A stretch of DNA of 39,221 nucleotides, taken from the NCBI GenBank assembly GCA_031290325.1, contig JAITNU010000028.1, forward strand, positions 1 through 39,221. The letters are read 5' to 3'. Shown piece by piece: positions 18,531 through 29,489 of the stretch. This DNA is from Treponema sp. (GTDB lineage Bacteria; Spirochaetota; Spirochaetia; Treponematales; Breznakiellaceae). The position numbers were made by a program, and so were the translations under genes. Position 1 is the stretch's first letter. Each line of letters starts with the position of its first letter. The notes beneath the pieces were generated by a model that made no database searches, was not told where the DNA came from, and saw nothing but the letters and a program-made list of their open reading frames with translations.

Positions 18531-19112
18531 CTACGCCCCCAGAACCCTATATAAAAGTGCCGCCACAGATGTAAAAATAAGGGATAAAAGCCCCATGGAG
18601 ATGAGCATCAGGGGAACGCCCCGCAGGAAGGAGGGGACCGCTTCCCGGTCGGATCGTATGCGGATCTCCTTGAGCAGGAACAGTGAAAACAACACCCCCA
18701 GGGCAAATCCCAGGGAGAGGATACAGGCTTCGGCAAAGGTAACGGCCAGGTGTATGGTTAGTATGAGGGAGCTGAGGGCAAGACCGTTGTAGGCGGAAAG
18801 GGCGGTAAACATCTTTGACGCCGGTACTATCCGGGGGAGGAACCGGGTACACAGCAGTTCAAGTCCCATACAGACCAGGGCGCTTAAGGGGAACAGCAAC
18901 ACATATTCAAGAAATCCAAAGGAGAGGGGGGATAAGATATACGAAAAAACAACCCAGAGAAACAGAACGGATACAAAGATCACCCCCCCTTGAAAGAAGG
19001 GGATTGGAATGGACTCCTCCTGCCCCATCTCCTGTATGACCAGGGGGAATTGCAGTATCAGGTTGAGGGAAAGGCTTGAAAAAACAGCCAGCGCTACCAG
19101 GGTACTCATCAT
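18531..19112 (-). CDS. rnfA: Rnf/Nqr-type electron transport complex subunit A-like
   Basis: 193 aa with about six hydrophobic segments, last gene of the C-D-G-E-A order; sequence very divergent. Confidence 0.7.
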   Translation of the reverse strand: MMSTLVALAVFSSLSLNLILQFPLVIQEMGQEESIPIPFFQGGVIFVSVLFLWVVFSYILSPLSFGFLEYVLLFPLSALVCMGLELLCTRFLPRIVPASKMFTALSAYNGLALSSLILTIHLAVTFAEACILSLGFALGVLFSLFLLKEIRIRSDREAVPSFLRGVPLMLISMGLLSLIFTSVAALLYRVLGA

Positions 19113-19753
19113 GAGCGCTCCGAAAGGTACTCTTTTCGCAGGTTCCGGAAAATAGCTACCCCGTACCCGAAGAGCACCAAGGCCCCTGCAGAGGTCGAGA
19201 GGACCTTGATGGGGAGGAGGGACTCTCCATTCGCCCCATCAACCAGGGAAATAATCCCCGTCGCGCCTCCAGGCAGTGAAAGGGACATAAACCCCAGGGG
19301 TTCCCGAATGAGCGCAAAGGCTACGATAAAGATGCCCAGGGTAATCGCCTCCAGTAAAGCCTTCATGAGGACCTCTTGAATGACCAGGGAATCATCAGGC
19401 ATATCAAGGTACCTGAATAAATCGGAACCAACGCAGTAACCGGGGATCAGCATGATAAGATACGAAACGCTCATGGTCAGGAACGGGCTGAGGAGCCAGA
19501 GCACCAATAGGAAGCAGCTCCCGATGAGGCTTGACAAGAAGATAAGCACAATGATCTTTCCCTTTTTGGGGAAATAGGGCTGGGCAAAAAAGGCCGCAAT
19601 AGCGGTCAATTCGTACACCCAGATCAAGGCTCCCACCACCGCAAGGGCAAAGGCAAGGTGGCTTGAAGCCATGATTAAAAGCCCGGCCCCGGCCAAGGTG
19701 GAAAGGGGCGCATGGGAACCCCAGAGCAAATACCGCTGAAAACGCCGTTTCAT
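19109..19753 (-). CDS. rnfE: Rnf complex subunit E-like
   Basis: 214 aa polytopic protein; LREPLGFMSLSLPGG-type segment (ALIREPLGF); position between rnfG and rnfA; 4-nt overlap with rnfA. Confidence 0.7.
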   Translation of the reverse strand: MKRRFQRYLLWGSHAPLSTLAGAGLLIMASSHLAFALAVVGALIWVYELTAIAAFFAQPYFPKKGKIIVLIFLSSLIGSCFLLVLWLLSPFLTMSVSYLIMLIPGYCVGSDLFRYLDMPDDSLVIQEVLMKALLEAITLGIFIVAFALIREPLGFMSLSLPGGATGIISLVDGANGESLLPIKVLSTSAGALVLFGYGVAIFRNLRKEYLSERS

Positions 19754-20248
19754 TTATTCTTCCTCCTGATCGTACTCTTCCGCGTCGTGTTCTTCCACAA
19801 GAACGGCAGTCTGGGGGATCCGCGCTGCCTCTGCTTCAATGCGCCGCAGGTAGATGTTGAGGATACCCCGGGGAAGCTGTTCCAGAATCTGTTTGGAATA
19901 CCGGTTTACCGGAATGAGGTCCCCTTCAGCAACGGTTCCTGTAGGGGAGACCACCGCGATACAGGGGGCCTGAATGCCGTCGGCCATGATGGAAAAAACC
20001 AGGGCCCGGTTTTCAGAATCCACCAGGGTATACCATGTTCCCAGGGAGATCGCCCCTTCGGGAAGCCCCCTCCGGGGGATTGGGGCATCAAGGCGCCGGG
20101 AATCTTCTTGCCATACCCTGGCGAGGCTGCTCCAGAGTATCTGGGTACGGATCGGCTGGGTAAAAAACCAGAGCAAGCAGCCGATGAGGATCAGCCCTGC
20201 AATCCATCCGATTAAAATACCCATATCTTTAAGATCATCATGCCGCAT
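19754..20248 (-). CDS. rnfG: Rnf complex subunit G-like, truncated/divergent, no flavinylation motif
   Basis: Single N-terminal TM (GILIGWIAGLILIGCLLWFFTQP) plus small periplasmic domain, between rnfD and rnfE; overlaps the rnfD 3' end. Confidence 0.6.
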   Translation of the reverse strand: MRHDDLKDMGILIGWIAGLILIGCLLWFFTQPIRTQILWSSLARVWQEDSRRLDAPIPRRGLPEGAISLGTWYTLVDSENRALVFSIMADGIQAPCIAVVSPTGTVAEGDLIPVNRYSKQILEQLPRGILNIYLRRIEAEAARIPQTAVLVEEHDAEEYDQEEE

Positions 20249-21245
20249 ACAAACTCCGGCTTTCAAGGTCCCGGATCAGCGGGACCAGGGCATTAATCAG
20301 CGTAATGGCAAAAAAAGCGCCATAAACTTCCGAACCCTGATACCGGAACAGATAGGTACAGCAGGCTGCCAGGAGGGCCGTGATAAGGGACCCCCGCGGT
20401 GATTTCGGTCCGGTAACGGGGTCGGTGCCCAGGAGAAATGCCGCCACCATGGTTCCCCCTGAAAAAAAGCCGAAGAGTATATCCCCGGCGCCCAGGGCGC
20501 CCCCAAAGGGCAAGGCTCCAAAGATTCTGATGAGCAGCCCGTACATACCCAGGTATACCGCCGGCACCCAGGATCGGGTTACCTTGAACGCGATAATGAT
20601 AATGGTTCCCCCTAAAAAGGCAAGGAGTCCCCGGTCCGCGATAATACCGGTGGTAGCAGTGGTAAGCAGATCGATATACCCTCCCGGTAATGCCGACCTG
20701 GTGATTGAAAAAACCGTTTTATTAAGCCACGCCGCTGCTATGCTGTCAAAGGAACGAAATTCCGGCTGAAAGTGTTCAAGACTTTCCTGCAAAAACGCGG
20801 CGGGAGAAATCTCCAGGGCCGTATTGAACGCGGCAGGCCATGAAAACCGGATAAAAAGCCACCCTCCAAGTGCGGGATTCAGCCAGTTTGCTCCCAGGCC
20901 GCCAAAACTATGCTTCACTACGGCCATGGCAAAGACGGCGCCAATAGCCGCATATAAAGGATGTACCGAATTGGGGAGGAGAAGTGCCAAGAGAAGGGCT
21001 GAGGTGATGGCGCTTCCATCCCGCAGCATCCCTGCCTTATCGGTTCTGAAGTAGATCAGAAATTCGGTGAAGATTGCCGCAATCACCACCGTAAGGGCGA
21101 TAATCAGAGAAGCAAACCCATCGGTTAAGGAAGACTGAAAAATCGTCATACCGGCGCAGAGGCTGACCAGCCACATCCGTCCTGCGGTTGGCCGGCTCAG
21201 ATTGATATGAGGTTTCTGAAAGAAGCGGATATACGGTTCATGCAT
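20238..21245 (-). CDS. rnfD: Rnf complex subunit D
   Basis: DGSAITSALLLALLLPNSVHPLYAAIGAVFAMAVVKHSFGGLGANWLNPALGGWLF and FSGGTMVAAFLLGTDPVTGPKSPRG are RnfD/NqrB family signatures. Confidence 0.9.
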   Translation of the reverse strand: MHEPYIRFFQKPHINLSRPTAGRMWLVSLCAGMTIFQSSLTDGFASLIIALTVVIAAIFTEFLIYFRTDKAGMLRDGSAITSALLLALLLPNSVHPLYAAIGAVFAMAVVKHSFGGLGANWLNPALGGWLFIRFSWPAAFNTALEISPAAFLQESLEHFQPEFRSFDSIAAAWLNKTVFSITRSALPGGYIDLLTTATTGIIADRGLLAFLGGTIIIIAFKVTRSWVPAVYLGMYGLLIRIFGALPFGGALGAGDILFGFFSGGTMVAAFLLGTDPVTGPKSPRGSLITALLAACCTYLFRYQGSEVYGAFFAITLINALVPLIRDLESRSLYAA

Positions 21246-22533
21246 GGTTGTTCTCCCCTGCCTGCAGGATAGTGGTACTCAGGGGAAGCCGTGAAGGGCA
21301 CACCACTTCACAGCAGCCGCAGCCGTGACATGCTCCTGCCGTGCCGGCGTGTCTTCCTCCCTTTATCCGCTTGAATAAGGTTTCCGGATCCAGTCCCACC
21401 GGGCATACGATTCTACATTCCCCGCATCCGATACAGCTTCTGGCCACAGTCCCCCCGATCTGTCCCTTGAGGAGGGCCATGACCGCGTAACTCGTCTTCA
21501 TCACTGGCTCGTCCAGATCAAGCACGGTGCGGCCCAAGAGGGGAGAACCGATGGCGATGCGCCGGGGTTCTTTGACAAAGCCCCCACATTCGGCAAAAAC
21601 ATCCCTGATCCTGGTCCCTATCCTCACCTTCATCACCTGGGGGGTCTTGATCGCCGAACCGCCCACCGCGATGTACCGGTCGAGGATGGGCTTTCTCAAG
21701 GTTACCGCGTCGTGGATTGCCGCCAAGGTAGCAGGCCCCTGGATGAAGAGCCTCCCTAATTCAAGGCCCTCTTTTTTTTCATACGCTCTGAGGACCAGTT
21801 CCAGTTCCCGCCGGTTCCGCTGGGGATACCGGGAACCGACCAGGATCAGGGAAGCGGGAATATCCCAGGATTTTGATTCAGCAAGTAACAAAGTCCCCAG
21901 CTCCTGCTCTTTATGGGAAACGGCGTATACAATACGGCTCGCCGGCCCGGCCCGGCTCATGATAACGCTCCCCTCCACCACCGCCTTGAGCCGTTCCCGG
22001 CAGAGGACATAATCGGCGGCGAGCCAGGGGTCATCAAACACGCAGCGGACAACCAGGCTCATCGGTTCCTGGACAGCATTGAGCGCAACAAACACATCTG
22101 CCAGGGGACGGCCTTCCCCTTCCATTTCCACAATGCCGTATTCCGTGATGAGGCGCTGCATTTCCGAGGGCATCATCTGTTCCCAGGGGTAACGTACCTC
22201 GGGCTTGCCTAGTTTTTCAAAACTCCCCTCCATACGGATGACCAGGGCATCGTTGCTATTTCCCCCGGCCATTTCCCAGGAAACCATGCGAACCACCTGA
22301 CCGGGAACCGTGGCATGGACATTTGCCGAGAGCGGCCCCCGGGCCCGGCCTATGAGCATGCCTTCCTTCACGTAATCCCCCACGGAAACCAGGGGCTGGG
22401 CCTTGGTTCCGGTTTGTTGAGCCAGGGGTATCACTGAAAGCACTGGCAGAAAGGCGATAACACCAGCATCTTTGGCAGGAACCGTGGCATCCTCAAAGTG
22501 TATCCCCCCGCGGGGAAATGAATATACTGTCAT
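21238..22533 (-). CDS. rnfC: Rnf complex subunit C
   Basis: N-terminal FPRGGIHFED, barrel-sandwich GDYVKEGMLIG, two 4Fe-4S motifs CIGCGECRIVCP and CHGCGCCEVVCP. Confidence 0.9.
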   Translation of the reverse strand: MTVYSFPRGGIHFEDATVPAKDAGVIAFLPVLSVIPLAQQTGTKAQPLVSVGDYVKEGMLIGRARGPLSANVHATVPGQVVRMVSWEMAGGNSNDALVIRMEGSFEKLGKPEVRYPWEQMMPSEMQRLITEYGIVEMEGEGRPLADVFVALNAVQEPMSLVVRCVFDDPWLAADYVLCRERLKAVVEGSVIMSRAGPASRIVYAVSHKEQELGTLLLAESKSWDIPASLILVGSRYPQRNRRELELVLRAYEKKEGLELGRLFIQGPATLAAIHDAVTLRKPILDRYIAVGGSAIKTPQVMKVRIGTRIRDVFAECGGFVKEPRRIAIGSPLLGRTVLDLDEPVMKTSYAVMALLKGQIGGTVARSCIGCGECRIVCPVGLDPETLFKRIKGGRHAGTAGACHGCGCCEVVCPSRLPLSTTILQAGENNHA

Positions 22534-24080
22534 GCGGCTATCCGTTTATCATTATATACCAACATCTTTTTCTTTTTTCCCTTACCCTGCTTCCGCTGGA
22601 ATATAGCGGGAATACAAAATCCCAGGACCAGGGTTTCCGGGATAAACTCAGGCACCTCGGTCGTATTGCTACCAGGAGCATGTTGAGCATCAGTATGCGC
22701 TGAATTGCCTAGAAATTCCATAAGCCCTGCCAGGGGAAAGGGGGGAATTTCCTGTTTTTTTTGATTTTTATCTTTTTTGTCAATATCGTCATAGACCGGG
22801 AGGGCCTGGGTATACGCTCCGGTAATGAGTCCATCTTCACCAATATAATACCGCACATAGGTTGATGCATCACCGTCCCCCAGGGGGGTTATGGAAAAAG
22901 AAGCCTGGAACATCGCATGACGTTCATATTCAGTAGCGTCAATTACGCATAAGAAATGGTCCTCCAGGCTGGCAGGCTGATGATAGGGGTTTACATTTCC
23001 AAGCATCCTGGGTACCAGCAAGGCCTGGAACGAAACCAGGGCAAAGGGAATGATGGTCCGGGGAAAAAAGGCAGGGTGTTCCTCCATGATGGTTACCGGT
23101 GTAAACCGTACATGATCCTTCCCCTGGTTTGATTCGGCGAAAAGGCTTGCCCAGAAGACTGCGAAGCAGCATACCAGGTCCATGATACCCAAAACCGGCG
23201 GGATCTTCCCCATACAGCAGAGTATCCCATAGAGGAGCACATATACCAGAGATAGGAACCAGGGCCGTTTAGCAGGGCGGTCTTTATACCCATACCGCAG
23301 AGAAACCAGCAGCTCCCGCAGCGGCTGGGTCAAGGCGCTGAACAAGGCGGTCAGTGCCGCAGCCAGGGTAAGCCCCAGGGGACCTGCACATACAAAGGCC
23401 CCCAGACTCGGAAACAGGGCGGCGGTGATGAGGGGGGCATCTGAAAGAAACAGGCTTACCACCGCAGCCAGGGCAAAGAGGATACAATAAAACAGGAGGG
23501 GCTCTTCTGCACGCCCCAGATATTCAATTGAAAAGGGGATATCCCCTAAAGCCGCGGTAAGGGATTGCTCAAAATACACGATTCCAGGGGGTTTACCAAG
23601 ACCAATACCGCTCGTATTCCACCAGGCAGATAACGTCGATAGTACCCCATGTATATCTGTTCTGGTCGTTTTAAAGGCCCCCCTCATTAATTCCCGTGAA
23701 AAGGGAATAAAAAACAGCCGTTTCCCATCGCGGACAAAAAAGGCCTGCAGCCGTTGTGCATACCCGTCATCCCGGGGATCAAAGGTTTCGATCCGCTCCC
23801 GGTACTCCTCCAGGGGGATCTGCGCTAAGGCACCAAAATCATCCAGAAACACCCATTGGGTTGACTCGGAAAGGTAATTGGTGATAGGAGGGTACCTTCC
23901 ACCCAGTCCTCCTGAAAGGGTATCCCCGATAAGCTTGTCAGGGTACGAGGCATCCACCCTCAGCACCGCGTATTTTTCACCAGGTTCCCGGGGCAGGTAT
24001 CCCAGGGCCAAAGAAACCATGCAAGCTCCCAGTCCCAGGGAGAGCAGCACCGCAAGCAGCAGGGACTTTCTGCAGGACAT
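22530..24080 (-). CDS. Hypothetical polytopic membrane protein, coupled to rnfC
   Basis: ~516 aa with several TM segments; stop overlaps the rnfC start (ATGA at 22530-22533). Confidence 0.75.
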   Translation of the reverse strand: MSCRKSLLLAVLLSLGLGACMVSLALGYLPREPGEKYAVLRVDASYPDKLIGDTLSGGLGGRYPPITNYLSESTQWVFLDDFGALAQIPLEEYRERIETFDPRDDGYAQRLQAFFVRDGKRLFFIPFSRELMRGAFKTTRTDIHGVLSTLSAWWNTSGIGLGKPPGIVYFEQSLTAALGDIPFSIEYLGRAEEPLLFYCILFALAAVVSLFLSDAPLITAALFPSLGAFVCAGPLGLTLAAALTALFSALTQPLRELLVSLRYGYKDRPAKRPWFLSLVYVLLYGILCCMGKIPPVLGIMDLVCCFAVFWASLFAESNQGKDHVRFTPVTIMEEHPAFFPRTIIPFALVSFQALLVPRMLGNVNPYHQPASLEDHFLCVIDATEYERHAMFQASFSITPLGDGDASTYVRYYIGEDGLITGAYTQALPVYDDIDKKDKNQKKQEIPPFPLAGLMEFLGNSAHTDAQHAPGSNTTEVPEFIPETLVLGFCIPAIFQRKQGKGKKKKMLVYNDKRIAA

Positions 24081-24084
24081 CACC

Positions 24085-24576
24085 CTATAAATTGGCATAG
24101 GCTGCGGCAATAAAAATACCCAGAAGCGCCCCCACTACCACTTCCAGCGGCGCATGACCATGGACCTCCTTGATCGGGTGGAATTCCGTCTTCAGCCGCT
24201 CCGCCACGTTCCGTCCCAGGATATTGAGCATCCGTGCCTGGATTCCCGAAGAACGGCGTACCCCCATGGCATCCCGCATGACAATGAGGGCGATCCAGAA
24301 AGAGACCACAAACAGATTGGACCCTATACCTGCGCTGAAGGCCACGGAGGTGGTCATGGACGAAACCAGGGCCGCATGACTGGAAGGCATACCGCCGGTA
24401 CGCCAGGCTATAGTCTCCAGTATTTCCCGGGGACTTCTTTTTTTACGGGCATTCAGCACAACGATCACGGTCTTCATAAGCTGGGCAAAAAACCAGCTTG
24501 AAATAGAGGATAAAAAAACAGGATTCTCAAAAAAAGGTTTTAACGATACCGCCCGTATAGACAATGATAACGACAT
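24085..24576 (-). CDS. Divergent PAP2 family protein (YuiD/DUF212-like)
   Basis: GGMPSSHAALVSSMTTSVAF, VMRDAMGVRRSSGIQARMLN, GHAPLEVVVGALLGIFIA. Confidence 0.88.
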   Translation of the reverse strand: MSLSLSIRAVSLKPFFENPVFLSSISSWFFAQLMKTVIVVLNARKKRSPREILETIAWRTGGMPSSHAALVSSMTTSVAFSAGIGSNLFVVSFWIALIVMRDAMGVRRSSGIQARMLNILGRNVAERLKTEFHPIKEVHGHAPLEVVVGALLGIFIAAAYANL

Positions 24577-24642
24577 TATGTAACAATCCATCAGGAAAGG
24601 GCTTTTGTCAAGGTTCCCCTGCTCAGGCGCTGTTTAAGGTAC

Positions 24643-24672
24643 TTGACGAGGGACGCCTTTGTAGGATATATA
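24643..24672 (+). promoter_or_regulatory. Candidate promoter of the rplU operon (TTGACG-N18-TATATA)
   Basis: TTGACG 24643-24648, TATATA 24667-24672, ~30 nt upstream of the rplU ATG. Confidence 0.5.
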
Positions 24673-24703
24673 CAGTATTACATTATTTATAAGGAAAATC
24701 GTC

Positions 24704-25015
24704 ATGTACGCATTGATAGAATTTAAGGGAAAACAGTACAAGGCCGAAAAGGGCGCACTCCTGCATGTAGACCGGATCAACGCTGAGGTTGGTTCCGCCC
24801 TGGATATTGACGCGGTACTCCTCCTTTCAGGAGATACGGTACAGGTGGGGGCTCCCTACATACCCGGGGCCAAGGTGTCTGCAGTGGTGGAAAGCCATGA
24901 AAAGGATAAGAAGATTATCGTTTTTAAGTATAAACCCAAGAAGGATTACCGCAGGAAGCAGGGACACCGGCAGCAGTATTCGGTCATCAAGATTCAGGAT
25001 ATCATCGGGGCCTAG
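24704..25015 (+). CDS. rplU: 50S ribosomal protein L21
   Basis: MYALIEFKGKQYKAEKG…KYKPKKDYRRKQGHRQQYSVIKI. Confidence 0.97.
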   Translation: MYALIEFKGKQYKAEKGALLHVDRINAEVGSALDIDAVLLLSGDTVQVGAPYIPGAKVSAVVESHEKDKKIIVFKYKPKKDYRRKQGHRQQYSVIKIQDIIGA

Positions 25016-25031
25016 GTGCCGGGATACGCGG

Positions 25032-25361
25032 ATGATAGCAATCGACGTGGCCGTGGATGAGGCGGGGCTGCTCAGGTCCTGTGCTGTTACGGGCCATGCC
25101 AAGGCAGGGCCTAAGGGCGGTGATATTGTCTGCGCCGCCGTGTCGGTACTTATCAGGACGGCCCTGAAGACCCTTTCCGGACGGGAAGGGATAATGGTAC
25201 GGGGAGACGCTCCAGAGCGGGGCGTCTTTTGGATGGAAATGGACTATACTCAGGAGGGCAGGGATTTCCTGTTTGCCGTGGGGGCTTTTCTTACCGAGGG
25301 GCTTGAGTCAGTTTCTGTAGAATATCCTGATTACTGTACCATACATATACGGAGGAACTAA
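25032..25361 (+). CDS. prp: Ribosomal-processing cysteine protease Prp (YsxB-like)
   Basis: [28 protein letters not shown] (GHA…G.DIVCAAVS motif), located between rplU and rpmA. Confidence 0.93.
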   Translation: MIAIDVAVDEAGLLRSCAVTGHAKAGPKGGDIVCAAVSVLIRTALKTLSGREGIMVRGDAPERGVFWMEMDYTQEGRDFLFAVGAFLTEGLESVSVEYPDYCTIHIRRN

Positions 25362-25362
25362 T

Positions 25363-25620
25363 ATGGCTCGAAAACGAGGCGGCAGTGGCGCCAAGAACGG
25401 ACGGGATTCTAATCCCCACTACCTGGGGGTTAAGGCATCAGGGGGATCAAGGGTAAAGGCCGGAACCATCATTGTCCGGCAGCGGGGAACCAAGATACAT
25501 CCCGGTACTAATGTAGGCTGTGGAGGGGACTATACCCTCTTTGCCCTGATAGACGGGACCGTGTCTTTCACCCGGCGCCGGGGCCGGAAACTAGCCGGGG
25601 TCATACCTGTCGGGGTATAA
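25363..25620 (+). CDS. rpmA: 50S ribosomal protein L27
   Basis: [48 protein letters not shown]; ggaggaa SD at 25351. Confidence 0.97.
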   Translation: MARKRGGSGAKNGRDSNPHYLGVKASGGSRVKAGTIIVRQRGTKIHPGTNVGCGGDYTLFALIDGTVSFTRRRGRKLAGVIPVGV

Positions 25621-25653
25621 CGCGCTGTGTACGGTCAATCACGCAGACGCTGA

Positions 25654-27862
<2,209 letters not shown>

Positions 27863-27866
<4 letters not shown>

Positions 27867-29077
27867 AAAAAGCCAAATTCGATGCGAGTGTATTTTTCCT
27901 GGGGACCATTGTCGTGTTCCTGGGGGTAGGGGTGTTTTTTACCGTGCTGACCCTCCGGGCTGACCCGATAGAAGAGGTGCTTTCCGGGGACCGGGTCATC
28001 AATACCCTGTTTATTATAGAAGCGAAGTCCAAGCCCATCGGGACCTATGTGTTCATGTACTATCCGGTAACCCGGCGGGCCGCGATCTTCGATATACCCG
28101 GGGAGGTTGGCCTGATTTTACAGCGGATCAACCGGGTTGACCGCATTGATACGGTGTATGATCCCCAAAAAACAGCGCTCTTTGAAAATGAGGTTGAACG
28201 GCTTTTGGGGGTTGACATTAGTTTTTCCTTTATTTTTGACGACGAAACCCTGGGGAAAGCGGTTGATCTCGTTGAAGGGGTGGAACTGTTCATCCCCTCA
28301 TCAGTGGAAATCTACGATGAGGAACCGCCTATCCTGTTCCCTTCGGGAGTAACCCGCCTGGACGGGGATAAGGCCCAGGTGTACGTTACCTACGAAGTGC
28401 CGGAGGAAAACACCGAAGTGGCCCATTTCCGCAGGCAGCGGTTTTTTCTGGGGCTTATTAAACGCCTTGGGGAGCAGAACGAGGTGCTCAAACAGAGTTC
28501 GGTTGCCCAGATCTACCAGTCTCTGCTGAAAACCAACATGAATCAGCGCGCCCGGACCCGGCTTTTTGATGAGTATGCCGGGATCAACATGGACCGGATC
28601 AGCATCCAGTCTGTGGGCGGAAATATCCGGGAGGTTTCAGGTCAGATACTGCTGTTTCCTTATTATGAAGGCAACCTCATCAAAGAGATCGTGCGTCAGA
28701 CCCTGAGTGCCCTTACCCGGCAGGTGGAGGGGGATCTGACCGAACGGGTCTTTACGGTGGAGGTGCTCAACGGCACGGGGACCAACGGGCTTGCGGGAAG
28801 AACTGCGGAACTGCTCCGGAGCTTCGGGTATGATGTCATATCCATTGGCAATGCGGAGCAGCATGATTACGAATCCACCCTCATCATAGACCGGTCTGGT
28901 TATGAAAACATGGTCAAAACCTTTGGGGACATCATCCGGTGTAAAAACATCCGGTATGAGAGCGTAGACCCTGATACCTTAGAAATGGAACCGAGTCTCC
29001 AGAATTTTGAATATCGCTCGGATTTTACACTCATCATTGGAAGGGATTTTAATGGACGATACGTTACCGGCGGATAA
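27863..29077 (+). CDS. LytR-CpsA-Psr (LCP) family protein with LytR_C domain
   Basis: N-terminal TM, LCP-like core (INRVDRIDTVYDPQ…VDLVEGVELFIP), C-terminal VEVLNGTGTNGLAGRTAELLRSFGYDV; GTG start overlaps the previous stop. Confidence 0.85.
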
Positions 29078-29432
29078 TCGGGCCGCGGCAATAGAACTAG
29101 GCAAGCTCCTCCGGGAGCATCGGGGCGGGGATGTGGTGGTGATGGACCTCCGCGGCCTCAATACCTGGACCGACTTTTTTGTGTTGGCCACCGTTACGAG
29201 CAGGACGCATTTACAGGGGCTGGAACGGCACATCAAGGAGTTTTCCCAGGAAAAGGGGATAGATATCCTCCGGAAATCTCCTGTTCCCCGGGGGGCTGAT
29301 GATGCATGGCGACTTATTGACTTAGGCGTCCTGGTGATTCATCTTATGACGGCGAAGACCCGATCTTTTTATGAATTAGAGCGACTTTGGGGAGCCGCCG
29401 CAGTGGTTTTTTGCGAAGATGGAAAGTGCTAA
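29052..29432 (+). CDS. rsfS: Ribosome silencing factor RsfS
   Basis: VVVMDLRGLNTWTDFFVLATVTSRTHLQGL…DAWRLIDLGVLVIHLM. Confidence 0.93.
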   Translation: MDDTLPADNRAAAIELGKLLREHRGGDVVVMDLRGLNTWTDFFVLATVTSRTHLQGLERHIKEFSQEKGIDILRKSPVPRGADDAWRLIDLGVLVIHLMTAKTRSFYELERLWGAAAVVFCEDGKC

Positions 29433-29437
29433 CAGGA

Positions 29438-29477
29438 GGGTGAAGCCGGGGAGGTTTCCTTTCTCCCGGCTTCACCC
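29438..29477. terminator. Long perfect hairpin between convergent rsfS and the acidic-protein gene
   Basis: gggtgaagccggg (29438-29450) / cccggcttcaccc (29465-29477), 13-bp perfect arms; no obvious U-tract on the + strand. Confidence 0.65.
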
Positions 29478-29489
29478 CAGAGGCGTTAC

